Origin: F0422 sp003992255
GTDB taxonomy: Bacteria; Bacillota; Negativicutes; Veillonellales; Veillonellaceae
Direction of reading: 5' to 3'
Assembly (NCBI RefSeq): GCF_003992255.1
Contig: NZ_RQVA01000018.1
Location: forward strand, 1-40,487
Length of the DNA stretch: 40,487 nt
The stretch's first letter is position 1. Every line of letters begins with the position of its first letter. The position numbers and the translations under genes were made by a program. The notes under the pieces were generated by a model, which saw only the letters and a program-made list of their open reading frames with translations, did not search any database and had not been told where the DNA came from. Shown one piece after another: positions 22,435 through 31,550 of the stretch.

Positions 22435-23388
22435 ATGTTAACGGTACACAAACACGTAGAGGGGGAATTGTTTACAGATTCCACTGTACAAGATGCTACA
22501 AAAGGTTCATGGATAAATTTGGTGAACCCAGACCCCGATGAGTTGGCTATCGTCAATATGATGACACAGATTCCAACGGATGTACTGAAAGCCGCTTTAG
22601 ATACGGAAGAACGGTCTCACGTGGAAATTGAAGACGAATATATCTTTGTCGTTATTAATATTCCAGTGCTACGCGGATCTGACGTATATGATGCAGTACC
22701 ATTAGGTATTTTTGTAACAGAAGATTTTTTCATTACTGTGTGTTTAGAAGAAGCAGAAGTGCTCTATCCATTCTTGAGCAATCAGATGCCGACGTTCTAT
22801 ACTTATAAAAAGACACGATTTTTATTCCAAATCATGTATCGCACGGCCGTATTATATTTACGTTACTTGCAACAAATTGATCGCCGTACTGATGATATTG
22901 AAAAGAAACTGCGCCATACAACACGTAATAAAGATTTATTCCAACTCTTGGAGTTGCAAAAATCTATGACGTACTTTACCTCTGCTTTGCGTGGTAATGG
23001 AACAGTGATGGAACGCATTTTGCGGATTCGTCGTCATGATGATGTACGATACTTACTAAAAATGTACGAAGAAGATGAAGACCTATTAGAAGATGTGATT
23101 ATCGAAAACAAGCAGGCCGTGGAAATGGTTGAAATGTATTCTAATATTTTGATGAATATGATGAATGCCTTCACATCTATTATTTCTAACAATTTGAATT
23201 TAGTTATGAAATTATTGGCAGCCATGACGATTATGTTAGCGGTGCCGACAGCGATATTTAGTTTATGGGGCATCAATGTGCCTGTTCCATTTGCTGATAC
23301 TCCATATGGTTTTGAGTATGTGATTGGCATTGGTATTAGTTTTGCAGCGCTGGCAGGCTATTGGCTCTGGAAAAATGATTTCTTTTAG
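22435..23388 (+). CDS. corA: CorA-family divalent metal ion channel with GIN motif
   Basis: A 317-residue CorA-superfamily protein: cytoplasmic N-terminal domain, long helices (about 140-250) and two C-terminal membrane segments (about 255-277 and 293-312). The pore signature is normally GMN; here it is GIN (279-281, in LWGINVPVPF). GxN variants occur in the Zn-transporting ZntB branch, while the following VPVPF is CorA-like. With two Zn/Cd ATPases just upstream, Zn2+ is a possible substrate, but Mg2+ or Co2+ cannot be excluded. AAGGAGGTG (22422-22430) fixes the ATG at 22435. Confidence 0.85.
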   Translation: MLTVHKHVEGELFTDSTVQDATKGSWINLVNPDPDELAIVNMMTQIPTDVLKAALDTEERSHVEIEDEYIFVVINIPVLRGSDVYDAVPLGIFVTEDFFITVCLEEAEVLYPFLSNQMPTFYTYKKTRFLFQIMYRTAVLYLRYLQQIDRRTDDIEKKLRHTTRNKDLFQLLELQKSMTYFTSALRGNGTVMERILRIRRHDDVRYLLKMYEEDEDLLEDVIIENKQAVEMVEMYSNILMNMMNAFTSIISNNLNLVMKLLAAMTIMLAVPTAIFSLWGINVPVPFADTPYGFEYVIGIGISFAALAGYWLWKNDFF

Positions 23389-23406
23389 TAATACTATATA
23401 TGATAA

Positions 23407-23443
23407 AACACACCTGAGGGCGAGACCTTTAGGTGTGTTTTTC
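23407..23443 (+). terminator. Terminator after corA
   Basis: AAACACACCT (23407-23416) pairs with AGGTGTGTTT (23431-23440), followed by more T. Confidence 0.88.
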
Positions 23444-23654
23444 TATGTTATGATTCAGGTTAATTATGAAAGTTTTTTATTTCTATTTTTAAAGTTATAA
23501 AAATTAAACAAAATGAATAGATTTGATATATAGATATTTTTCGATTTGTGTAAAAATAATGATTTAAAATGATATAAATCACAGATAAATGCCTATAAAT
23601 GTACACTTTCAAACAAGCATGCATTCCATGTCTTGCAATATTCACATTAGTCAT
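23444..23654. other. AT-rich intergenic stretch
   Basis: No gene, RNA or clear repeat is seen. It precedes the promoter of the nik-type operon and may hold regulator sites. Confidence 0.5.
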
Positions 23655-23872
23655 TTGACAATTTTGATAAAAGAAATTAACATATTTATGTAATATCTAT
23701 AATATAGTTGGGCGTAGATATTGACTATGAATGCCTTAAATAAGGGAAGAATATTTTGGGGAAGATATTGCTAAAAGTTGTATGGGGTTATGGGCAAGAT
23801 GGAGCAAGATTGTCTGAGCTGTAGCCCTTGCTGACTTTATGTAGAAGATCCACCTCAAAGGTGGCTTTTTTT
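23655..23872 (+). promoter_or_regulatory. Promoter and structured leader with terminator before nik-type operon
   Basis: A -35 TTGACA (23655-23660) has a -10 TAACAT 17 bp on (23678-23683); a TATAAT at 23698-23703 is an alternative. The transcript then has at least 120 nt of G-rich sequence, including GCAAG/CTTGC pairing, and ends in a clear terminator CCACCT-CAA-AGGTGG plus TTTTTTT (23850-23872), 65 bases before the first gene. This is the layout of a riboswitch or attenuator. It does not match a riboswitch class recognised by eye. Confidence 0.55.
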
Positions 23873-23936
23873 ATGACCAGATGTTTCATAGTGGTAGAGG
23901 GGAAGCCCAAGTACTATTTAGAAGGGACGTGGATGA

Positions 23937-24869
23937 TTGAAAACCATAGTAAGTAAGGTATCACAACTGCTGGTTACATTAATTGGTGTTACGTTTCTGA
24001 CATTTTGCTTGACCTACATTGCTCCTGGAGATCCAGCCTTAATGGTATTGGAAGCAGGGGACACCATTGTATCACAGGAAATGATTGATGCGACACGAAA
24101 AGAGATGGGCTTAGATCGTCCATTTATGGAACAGTATGTGCGTTGGGTAGCGGGGGCTGTACAAGGTGATTTAGGGACCTCCTATTCTGGTAAAAAAGCA
24201 GTTACAGAAAAATTATCGGAAGGTTTGGGTGCGACGGCACTATTAGCAGTATCAGCCTTTATATTGAATGTGCTCATTTCCATACCAATGGGGATTTATT
24301 CGGCGGTGAAAGCGAATAAACTGCCCGACTTTATTATTCGCTTCTTTGCCTTTGTGAATGTATCGATGCCAAGTTTCTGGTTAGGTATGATTTTACTGTA
24401 CATCTTTGGTTTGAAATTGCACTGGGTGCCGATTGCGACGTCTACGATTAGTTTCAAAGCATTGATTTTACCAGCAATTACACTTGCCGGTGTGATGGCT
24501 GCTAAGTTTACGCGTCAAGTACGGACTGTGATCATTGAAGAGCTACATCAAGATTATGTGATGGGTGCTAGAGCTCGTGGTATGAGTGAGTCTCAAATTC
24601 TGTGGAAGCACGTGTTGCCAAATGCTTTATTACCTTTAATTACAATTATGGGTATGGGGATTGGTTGGTTACTAGCTGGTTCTGCGGTGATTGAAATCGT
24701 ATTTTCTTGGCCAGGAATGGGTAAAATGGCAGTCTATGCCATCGCTATGCGTGACTATCCATTGATTGAGGGCTTTGTATTGTGGATTGCTCTTGCGTAC
24801 ACAGTGATTAATTTCTTAGTCGATATTTCGTACTCTATATTAGATCCACGATTGAAAGCGAGGGGATAA
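23937..24869 (+). CDS. Nickel/peptide-type ABC transporter permease (NikB-like)
   Basis: A 310-residue permease of the Dpp/Opp/Nik family with six membrane segments and the binding-protein-dependent transport signature in ARARGMSESQILWKHVLPNALLPL. The N-terminal segment LVTLIGVTFLTFCLTYIAPGDPA is typical of NikB/DppB. It starts with TTG at 23937: an in-frame TGA lies directly before it and the protein already begins at the expected position; AAGGGA serves as a ribosome binding site. First gene of a five-gene importer operon (two permeases, binding protein, two ATPases). Substrate may be nickel, a metal chelate or peptides. Confidence 0.87.
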   Translation: MKTIVSKVSQLLVTLIGVTFLTFCLTYIAPGDPALMVLEAGDTIVSQEMIDATRKEMGLDRPFMEQYVRWVAGAVQGDLGTSYSGKKAVTEKLSEGLGATALLAVSAFILNVLISIPMGIYSAVKANKLPDFIIRFFAFVNVSMPSFWLGMILLYIFGLKLHWVPIATSTISFKALILPAITLAGVMAAKFTRQVRTVIIEELHQDYVMGARARGMSESQILWKHVLPNALLPLITIMGMGIGWLLAGSAVIEIVFSWPGMGKMAVYAIAMRDYPLIEGFVLWIALAYTVINFLVDISYSILDPRLKARG

Positions 24870-24870
24870 G

Positions 24871-25698
24871 ATGAAAGACTTTATATTGCAGCATAAACGA
24901 TTCTCTTTCTATTCCCTCTTAGTGGCTATTGTAGTGGGAATTGCTATATTTGCTCCTTATATTACACCGCATGATGCGTTCAATGCAGATATGTCGAAAG
25001 CATTTTTAAAACCTTCTGCACAGCATTTGATGGGGACGGATAAATTGGGACGTGACACGTTCTCCCGTATTATTTACGGTACACAAACTTCCTTGTTCAT
25101 GACTATCATCCTTGTTATCTTAACAGCCGTTGTTGGTACAGTAGTAGGAATCTTGTCTGGATTCTTTGGAGGTAAAGTAGAATTAGTATTGATGCGCTTT
25201 ACAGACATTATGTTGTCTTTCCCAGGAGTGGTACTGGCTATCGCCATTGCCGGAATTATGGGTGGTAGTGCCATCAATGCGATCTTGGCTCTCGTAGTGG
25301 TGAGCTGGGCGAAATATGCACGACTTATACGGTCTGCAGTCATCAAACTTCGCCATAATGACTTTATTGCGGCAGCTAGAGTGAATGGTACGAAGCAATT
25401 TACTATTTTATGGCGCCATGTATTGCCGAATGTATTGCCTTTAATCGTGATTACGGGGGCGATGGACATCGGTACGATGATGATGGAAATTGCGGGTCTT
25501 TCCTTTTTGGGATTTGGGGCACAGCCACCAACACCAGAATGGGGCTTAATGCTCAATGAGAACCGTCAATATATTTTATCGTCACCAGAGTTAATGTTAT
25601 ATCCAGGTATGGCAATTTTTATTGTCGTAACGATTTTTAACTTGTGGGGCGATTCACTGCGAGATATTTTAGATCCTCGTAGTACAGACTCTCATTAA
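24871..25698 (+). CDS. Nickel/peptide-type ABC transporter permease (NikC-like)
   Basis: A 275-residue second permease forming the channel with the NikB-like protein. The N-terminal domain holds HLMGTDKLGRDTFSRIIYGTQ, and the ATPase-contacting loop is AAARVNGTKQFTILWRHVLPNVLPLI. It starts one base after the preceding stop, so expression is coupled. Like other NikC/DppC proteins it has an extracytoplasmic first loop and six membrane segments. Confidence 0.88.
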   Translation: MKDFILQHKRFSFYSLLVAIVVGIAIFAPYITPHDAFNADMSKAFLKPSAQHLMGTDKLGRDTFSRIIYGTQTSLFMTIILVILTAVVGTVVGILSGFFGGKVELVLMRFTDIMLSFPGVVLAIAIAGIMGGSAINAILALVVVSWAKYARLIRSAVIKLRHNDFIAAARVNGTKQFTILWRHVLPNVLPLIVITGAMDIGTMMMEIAGLSFLGFGAQPPTPEWGLMLNENRQYILSSPELMLYPGMAIFIVVTIFNLWGDSLRDILDPRSTDSH

Positions 25699-25736
25699 AA
25701 TGTGTTAGTAACAAGTTTTGTAGAAAGGAACTTAAG

Positions 25737-27320
25737 ATGAAACAAAGTTGGAAAAAGTGGCTTCGTAATGCTACATTTGGCGTTATGGCCGTAGCAGCAT
25801 TAGGTGTGATTGCAGGTTGTGGTAGCGATAACAATGGACCTGCAGACAAAAGTGTAGTAAAATTCGGTGTTACAAACTTCGCTGACACATTAGAACCTAC
25901 ACAAAACTACTTCGGTTGGGTAGTTATGCGCTATGGTATTGGCGAAACTTTGGCTAAATTTGACGATAAAATGAACACGCAACCTTGGTTGGCTGAAAGT
26001 TGGTCTGTATCTGACGATAAATTGACTTGGACTTTCAAAATTAGTGATAAAGCAAAATTCTCCAATGGTAACAAAGTAACAGCAGAAGCGGTAAAAGAAT
26101 CTATTGAGCGTGCTTTCGAGAAAAATAAACGTGCCGCTACATTCTTCAAATACACAGATATCAAAGCAGAAGGTCAAAACTTGATCATCACTACTGATAA
26201 AGCGTATCCAAATGTGCCTGGTTTCTTGGCTGACCCATTATTCATCATCGTAGATGTGTCTGCTGAAAAAGCGGGTCGTGACTTCGCAAAAGAAGGTCCT
26301 ATTGGTACTGGCCCGTACAAAGTGAAATCCTTCACAAAAGAAAAAGCAGTAGTAGAAGCTAACGAAAACTACTGGGATGGAGAAGTTCCTTTCAAAACAG
26401 TAGAAATTCCATCCATCGATGACCCAACTACACGTGCGTTGGCATTGCAAAACGGTGACGTAGACTTCGCAGTTAATATCGGTGCTGGCGACCTTGAGTC
26501 CATGCGTAATGACAGCAAATTCAAAGTAGATGAAATTGCGTCTTTACGTACAGTATTAGCTCGTATCAACCAAAAAGGTGTACTAGGTGACGAAAAAGTT
26601 CGCGCTGCTTTCATCAGTGGTACAGATCGTGAATCCTACAACAAAGTATTATTAAAAGATACGTTCATTCCTGGTAAAGCACCAATTCCACCAAGCTTGG
26701 ATTATGGATTTGATAGCTTGAAAGACCCTAATGCGTACAACCCTGAGCGTTCCAAACAATTATTGGCAGAAGCCGGTTGGAAAGATACTGATGGAGATGG
26801 TTTCGTAGACAAAGATGGCAAAAACTTAGAAGTGCGTTTCGTAGTGTATAACAGCCGTCAAGAGCTTCCTATCTATGCAGAAGCTGTTCAATCGGACATG
26901 AAAAAAATCGGTATCAAAGTAAACATCGAATCCGTGGACTATAACTTAATCGATAAAATGGGTATCGATGGGGACTATGACTTGTTGATCTCCAACATCG
27001 TAACAGCGAATACTGGTGACCCTGAAATCTTCTTGAAATGGTACTGGAAAACTAACATGAACGGTGAAAATCCTCAAAATGGTTCCGGTTACAGCAACCC
27101 TAAATTTGATGAAATCATGGATCAATTAGCAGTTGAATTCGACAAAACTAAACGTCAAAGCTTAATTATCGAAGCACAACAAATCTTATTGAATGATGGT
27201 GCGGCATTGTTCTTAGGTTACCCTAAAACAAACATCGTCAACAATACTTGGTTAACAAATGTAGTGATGTACCCAACAGACTACTACTGGTTGACTAAAG
27301 ACGTAAAACCAGCAAAATAA
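25737..27320 (+). CDS. Nickel/peptide-type substrate-binding lipoprotein
   Basis: A 527-residue family 5 solute-binding protein (NikA/OppA type). The signal peptide ends in the lipobox IAGC (Cys28), so it is anchored to the membrane. Family marks include WLAESWSVSDDKLTWTFKI, GTGPYKVKSF and NENYWDG. A DTDGDGFVDKDG loop resembles a calcium-binding EF-hand loop, seen in many members. It delivers substrate to the two permeases; nickel, heme, metallophore or peptide substrates all occur in this family, and the sequence alone does not choose. A strong hairpin follows before the ATPase genes. Confidence 0.87.
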   Translation: MKQSWKKWLRNATFGVMAVAALGVIAGCGSDNNGPADKSVVKFGVTNFADTLEPTQNYFGWVVMRYGIGETLAKFDDKMNTQPWLAESWSVSDDKLTWTFKISDKAKFSNGNKVTAEAVKESIERAFEKNKRAATFFKYTDIKAEGQNLIITTDKAYPNVPGFLADPLFIIVDVSAEKAGRDFAKEGPIGTGPYKVKSFTKEKAVVEANENYWDGEVPFKTVEIPSIDDPTTRALALQNGDVDFAVNIGAGDLESMRNDSKFKVDEIASLRTVLARINQKGVLGDEKVRAAFISGTDRESYNKVLLKDTFIPGKAPIPPSLDYGFDSLKDPNAYNPERSKQLLAEAGWKDTDGDGFVDKDGKNLEVRFVVYNSRQELPIYAEAVQSDMKKIGIKVNIESVDYNLIDKMGIDGDYDLLISNIVTANTGDPEIFLKWYWKTNMNGENPQNGSGYSNPKFDEIMDQLAVEFDKTKRQSLIIEAQQILLNDGAALFLGYPKTNIVNNTWLTNVVMYPTDYYWLTKDVKPAK

Positions 27321-27337
27321 TCCTTTGCAGATGTCCG

Positions 27338-27371
27338 CAACAATCGGGAGGCACTTTGCCTCCCCTTGTTG
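27338..27371 (+). other. Hairpin after the binding-protein gene
   Basis: CAACAA plus GGGAGGC (27338-27352) pairs with GCCTCCC plus TTGTTG (27358-27371) around a 5-nt loop. No T run follows. It likely shields the binding-protein mRNA from 3' decay, or slows polymerase, so that this gene is expressed above the ATPases. Confidence 0.7.
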
Positions 27372-27429
27372 TATGTATGAAATAGTAACTTTCACTAGCA
27401 TCTCTGAGAACTAAGTAGAAAGGATATAT

Positions 27430-28221
27430 ATGTTACTTGATATTAAAAATTTAGCAGTTACCTATGGAAATAATCCGAAGCCAACAATTTCTGGGGTGAA
27501 CTTGACCTTGGAAGAGGGAGAGATTGTTTCCATTGTTGGGGAATCTGGTAGTGGTAAAACTACAGTCATCCGTGCACTGCTTGGCGTATTGCCAAATACA
27601 GGTCGGGTATCAGAAGGAAGCATCACCTTTGATGGACAAGATCTATTGGCCTTTTCAACCAAAGATTGGTTAGATTTACGAGGCAATCATATTGCTATGA
27701 TTTTCCAAGATAGTGGCAATATGATGAACCCTATTCAAACGATAGGCAAGCAATTCGTAGAGTTCATTCAATTACATAGTACAATGTCGAAACAAGAAGC
27801 TGAGACAAAAGCGATTGAGATGTTGGCCCGTACAAACTTGCCACATCCTGAAGCGATTATGAAGTCCTATCCATTTGAACTCAGTGGCGGCATGCGCCAA
27901 CGTGTAGGGATTGCGATGGCAATTACATTCTCTCCTAAACTATTGCTAGGTGATGAACCGACATCGGCTCTAGATGTAACGACACAAGCACAAATTGTAG
28001 AAGAATTATTACGTATCAATCGTGAAAATAAAACATCTATGATTATTGTGACTCACAATATCGGTGTAGCGGCTCACATGTCTGATAAAATCATGGTCAT
28101 GAAACAAGGGGCTGTGGTGGAATATGGTACAGCTGAGGAAATCATTCGTAACCCACAAGCAGAGTATACGAAACAATTGCTCAATGCAGTGCCAGAAATA
28201 GGAGGAAAACGCTATGTCTGA
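27430..28221 (+). CDS. Nickel/peptide-type ABC transporter ATPase (NikD-like)
   Basis: A 263-residue ABC ATPase of the oligopeptide/nickel type. Walker A is GESGSGKTT, the signature LSGGMRQR, Walker B LLLGDEPTSALD and the H-loop VTHNIG; note Gly where the usual hydrophobic residue precedes Asp in Walker B (LLGDEP), common in this subfamily. It powers import with the next ATPase. AAAGGAT precedes the ATG; its last 8 bases overlap the next gene. The short length lacks the C-terminal oligopeptide extension of OppD. Confidence 0.88.
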   Translation: MLLDIKNLAVTYGNNPKPTISGVNLTLEEGEIVSIVGESGSGKTTVIRALLGVLPNTGRVSEGSITFDGQDLLAFSTKDWLDLRGNHIAMIFQDSGNMMNPIQTIGKQFVEFIQLHSTMSKQEAETKAIEMLARTNLPHPEAIMKSYPFELSGGMRQRVGIAMAITFSPKLLLGDEPTSALDVTTQAQIVEELLRINRENKTSMIIVTHNIGVAAHMSDKIMVMKQGAVVEYGTAEEIIRNPQAEYTKQLLNAVPEIGGKRYV

Positions 28222-28987
28222 GATTATTATGCAAATTCAAGATATTGTGAAAGAATTTCCTCTTGCCGATGGTTCCACCTTGCGTGCTTGTAATGGTATT
28301 TCTATCGATGTGGAAAAGGGGAAAACCCTAGCTATCGTAGGCGAATCTGGCTGTGGTAAATCTACGTTGGTAAAAACAATCATGAACATGCATGAACCTA
28401 CTTCTGGATCGGTTATGTTTCGCGGCAAGGATATTACGAAATTAAAAGGCGAAGAAAAACGCCAAAACTATCGTCATATCCAAATGGTATTTCAAGATCC
28501 AACAGCTGCTTTTAATCCAAAGATGAAAGTACGTGACATCATCTGTGAACCGTTGCGTAATTTTGGATTAATCAATAAAGCTGATGTGGATGCAAAAGCT
28601 AAAGAGTTGTTACAAATGGTAGACCTACCAGAAGACTTTGCTGGTCGCTATCCGAACAATATGAGTGGTGGACAACGGCAACGTGTGGCCATTGCTAGAG
28701 CCTTAGCATTAGAACCAGAAATTATCGTCTGCGATGAAGCCACAAGTGCTCTTGACGTATCTGTACAAGATACGATTATCGAGCTATTGGTGCGTTTGCA
28801 AAAAGAGAAAGGTATTACCTACTTATTTATCTGTCATGATTTGGCACTAGTCCATTTATTCTGTCACAAAGTTGTGGTCATGCATAAAGGGGAAGTAGTG
28901 GAACGCCTCAATGGAGATGCCTTAGCAGAAGCACAGCATCCGTATACAAAACAATTATTAAGTGCGGTTTATAACTTAGATCGGTAA
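28214..28987 (+). CDS. Nickel/peptide-type ABC transporter ATPase (NikE-like)
   Basis: A 257-residue partner ATPase. Walker A GESGCGKST, signature MSGGQRQR, Walker B IIVCDEATSALD and H-loop ICHDLA are intact. It overlaps the NikD-like gene by 8 bases (ATGTCTGA), with AGGAGG just upstream, so the two are made together. It is the end of the operon; the terminator at 29131 lies 144 bases on. Confidence 0.88.
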   Translation: MSEIIMQIQDIVKEFPLADGSTLRACNGISIDVEKGKTLAIVGESGCGKSTLVKTIMNMHEPTSGSVMFRGKDITKLKGEEKRQNYRHIQMVFQDPTAAFNPKMKVRDIICEPLRNFGLINKADVDAKAKELLQMVDLPEDFAGRYPNNMSGGQRQRVAIARALALEPEIIVCDEATSALDVSVQDTIIELLVRLQKEKGITYLFICHDLALVHLFCHKVVVMHKGEVVERLNGDALAEAQHPYTKQLLSAVYNLDR

Positions 28988-29064
28988 TCAGTTGGCGATA
29001 GCAATATTCAACAACTGAATAGATTGTTTTGCAAAGTAGTACAAAATCTATGAATAATGGATAT

Positions 29065-29094
29065 TTGTTAAACATGAATACTTTTTGATATAAT
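29065..29094 (+). promoter_or_regulatory. Promoter before MATE gene
   Basis: TTGTTA (29065-29070) and TATAAT (29089-29094) are 18 bp apart. A terminator (29131-29160) lies between this promoter and the gene. Confidence 0.6.
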
Positions 29095-29130
29095 GATTGC
29101 ATCAAAAGGTGTGTAAATAGAATGTTTCAA

Positions 29131-29160
29131 GGGGAGCGCCGTAAGGGGCTCCTCTTTTTT
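29131..29160 (+). terminator. Terminator between the nik-type operon and MATE gene
   Basis: GGGGAGC (29131-29137) pairs with GCTCCTC (29148-29154), followed by six T. It ends the upstream operon and may attenuate the MATE transcript. Confidence 0.85.
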
Positions 29161-29171
29161 ATGAGGGTACT

Positions 29172-30494
29172 ATGGAAGAACGATTGACCTATAAAGACTA
29201 TTTAAAAGTGACGATTCCATTTATGATTTCTACGGTGACTCAACCTTTATTAGGCGCTGTGAATACTGGGATTATGGGGCATATGGACAATGCAATGTAC
29301 ATTGCAGCTGTAGCCCTAGGAGTTATCTTATTTAACAATATGTATTGGCTCTTTGGATTCTTGCGGGTAGCAACCACTGTATTTTCTGCACAGGCTTTGG
29401 GAGAACAATCGAAGGAAAGTACATCCTTAAGTTTTTTTCGCCCTCTCATCATTGCCTTGCTGATTAGCGTGGCCTTTATTATTGGCTATCCTTGGATATT
29501 TGATTACTATGCAAGTTTTATGCATCCCGACCCAGAGGTGATTGCCCTGATGGCGGATTATACAGATATTTTAATCTGGGGAGCTCCCTTTGTATTGGTT
29601 AACTACGTTACCTTAGGATGGCTCATGGGACAGATGATGATACGCGCCACTATGATTATGCAAATTTCAATGAACGTGCTCAACATTGTGTTGTCTTTTC
29701 TCTTTGTCTTTGGTTTTGATTTCGGTGTGAAAGGGGTCGCTTGGGCGTCCTTGATTTCCCAAATCTATGCGTCCTTAGTAGGGCTAGGTGCTATGTATTT
29801 AGTACGTGAGCGATTAGACTTAACTTCCCGTATGTGGAGCACATTGAAACAGGTGAAACCATTCCTATCTATTATGAAAGTCAACACAGACCTTATGCTT
29901 CGTACATTTTGTTTATTGACCATCAACAATTTGTTTGCTAAAGCAGGCAGTGCTATGGGCAGTGATGTGTTAGCCACGAATGCAGTCATCTTGGAGATTA
30001 TCTTCATCATGGCATACTTCACAGATGGACAGGCCAATGGGGTTAGCGTATTTACAGGCAAAGCTTTTGGAAAACGAGACTTGGTGCTTTGGAAAGATAC
30101 CTTGAAAATTTCCTTAGTCTGTTTAGCCGTGTACGTGGTGATCGTAGAAGTGGTGTTAGGATTATTCCGTAACGATGCCATTATGCTTATGACCTCAGTA
30201 CCAGAGATTTACACGATGGCCTTGGAATATTCCCATTATCTATTGCTCTATCCTATCTGTGCAGCAGTAGGCTTATTATTATATGGTATGTACAATGGTA
30301 TCGGTCAGACTGCATCTGTCCGGAATATGATGTTTATTGCGGTTATCTTCTTCGTGGGTATGCAAGAATTGCTTATCCCTCTATTTGGTAATGACGGCAT
30401 ATGGATGACTTATGTGCTCACGTACCTATTAGAATCTATCATTTTAGTGTTGTTCTTGCCGTTAGCAAAAAAACGGTTTTCCTTGTCGGTGTAG
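29172..30494 (+). CDS. MATE-family multidrug/metabolite efflux transporter (DinF-like)
   Basis: A 440-residue membrane protein with twelve predicted segments in two similar halves, as in MATE exporters of the DinF group. It begins KDYLKVTIPFMISTVTQPLLGAVNTGIMGHM, a typical MATE start, and the second half repeats the pattern. These proteins export cationic drugs or metabolites using Na+ or H+ gradients; the substrate is unknown. GAGGG lies four bases before the ATG. A convergent TetR regulator lies just downstream, but convergent placement does not itself show control. Confidence 0.87.
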   Translation: MEERLTYKDYLKVTIPFMISTVTQPLLGAVNTGIMGHMDNAMYIAAVALGVILFNNMYWLFGFLRVATTVFSAQALGEQSKESTSLSFFRPLIIALLISVAFIIGYPWIFDYYASFMHPDPEVIALMADYTDILIWGAPFVLVNYVTLGWLMGQMMIRATMIMQISMNVLNIVLSFLFVFGFDFGVKGVAWASLISQIYASLVGLGAMYLVRERLDLTSRMWSTLKQVKPFLSIMKVNTDLMLRTFCLLTINNLFAKAGSAMGSDVLATNAVILEIIFIMAYFTDGQANGVSVFTGKAFGKRDLVLWKDTLKISLVCLAVYVVIVEVVLGLFRNDAIMLMTSVPEIYTMALEYSHYLLLYPICAAVGLLLYGMYNGIGQTASVRNMMFIAVIFFVGMQELLIPLFGNDGIWMTYVLTYLLESIILVLFLPLAKKRFSLSV

Positions 30495-30630
30495 TATATT
30501 TCTGATGAAGGTTGCTATTTTACAAAGTATCGTAATCGATAGTAGATGGATGCTTTATATTCTAGTTGGCACATACTATGAAGAATATCTTAATGATAAG
30601 TAAAAAGGTATACAGTTGATGTTATAATAA

Positions 30631-30673
30631 CAAGGCGCTACCGATGAGCGAGTATGCTCAAGGTAGCGCCTTG
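30631..30673. terminator. Bidirectional terminator between MATE and TetR genes
   Basis: CAAGGCGCTACC (30631-30642) and GGTAGCGCCTTG (30662-30673) form a perfect 12-bp stem, with an inner GAGC/GCTC. T-rich sequence lies on both sides (TTGTTGTATG on +, TTATTATAAC on -), suited to two convergent genes. Confidence 0.85.
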
Positions 30674-30687
30674 TTGTATGTACGGAA

Positions 30688-31269
30688 TTATTCGTGTTGA
30701 TGTTCTAAGATCAATGGCTCTGTAATATGGTAAAAGTACCGTGACATATCTTCGATAGAGTACTGGCGATTTGTTTCTAACCACCATAGGACCATTTCCA
30801 CGAAGGATCCTGCAATATGGTTAGAAATGAAATCATGAGGGATATTATTATGTGGACATGTTTGGTTGTTTAAAAAATGACTTTGGATGAGTTCTTTTAA
30901 ACTATTCTTGAAGTGGCGAAGGAAGAGTTCATTACTTTCACAGGAAAGTAGGCCTAAAATATTATTGTCATTATCCTCTAAATGCTGCAAGATGTGGAGG
31001 AAGATGGCCTCCTTGATATGGCTGTTTTTGTATAAACCATGAGCATGAGAGAAGTCTGAAGCAGTATCGATAATATGCGAGAATAGTTCTTGACATAGAG
31101 CTTCTAATAAATCCTCTTTCGTTTCAAAATGGGCATAAAATGTGCTGCGCCCAATCAGGGCTTCATCAATAATGTCTTGCACGATGATAGAGTTGTAATT
31201 TTTATGTTCTAAAAGCCTTACAAAGGCATCAAAAATGGCTTTTCTAGTTTTTACTTGTCGCTTATCCAT
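30688..31269 (-). CDS. TetR-family transcriptional regulator
   Basis: A 193-residue regulator. The N-terminal DNA-binding domain reads RKAIFDAFVRLLEHKNYNSI, then IVQDIIDEALIGRSTFYAHF, the TetR helix-turn-helix pattern. The C-terminal part, rich in His and aromatic residues, resembles the TetR_C_33/AcrR-like ligand domain. It is the only longer - strand gene. The divergent gene is a small membrane protein (31551), whose promoter overlaps an 11-bp direct repeat; that, the MATE pump or its own gene are the possible targets. Confidence 0.87.
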   Translation of the reverse strand: MDKRQVKTRKAIFDAFVRLLEHKNYNSIIVQDIIDEALIGRSTFYAHFETKEDLLEALCQELFSHIIDTASDFSHAHGLYKNSHIKEAIFLHILQHLEDNDNNILGLLSCESNELFLRHFKNSLKELIQSHFLNNQTCPHNNIPHDFISNHIAGSFVEMVLWWLETNRQYSIEDMSRYFYHITEPLILEHQHE

Positions 31270-31405
31270 CGTTTCTCCTTACACATATGAATCAAACAAA
31301 ATGAGATACTTGTTCAATATTGGATACTTTTTTATATATGTTCTGTAAATAACAAAATAGAAAAAGTGATTCTTGTAAATTTTCTCAATTCCCTTATACT
31401 AGTAG

Positions 31406-31465
31406 TATATCATAAGTAACAAAGTGTTTCATATCTTTGTATATATGAATATATCATAAGATAAT
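31406..31465 (+). promoter_or_regulatory. Promoter of small membrane-protein gene with direct repeats
   Basis: TTGTAT (31437-31442) and GATAAT (31460-31465) are 17 bp apart. TATATCATAAG occurs at 31406-31416 and again at 31450-31460, inside the spacer and up to the -10, 44 bp or about four helical turns apart. It may be a regulator site. The rest of 31270-31550 is AT-rich and holds no gene. Confidence 0.5.
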
Positions 31466-31550
31466 GAGTTGAAAGAATCCATGGCTATATCATAGACGGT
31501 TATGGAACTCATTAGTGGTATAGACTGTTAAGGAGAGAGGATGTGTTCTT

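Noticed and set aside
23697..23850. Cobalamin riboswitch in the nik leader
   Set aside because: Only a TTAAATAAGGGAA-like opening fits; the CCCGCNACTGTAA-type core and the GUCAGGA/CCUGCC end are absent.
30623..30631. TATAAT before the MATE/TetR terminator as a promoter of a small RNA
   Set aside because: It has no good -35 and is better explained as the A/T tail needed for termination on the opposite strand; the same applies to TATAAT before the terminator at 32113.
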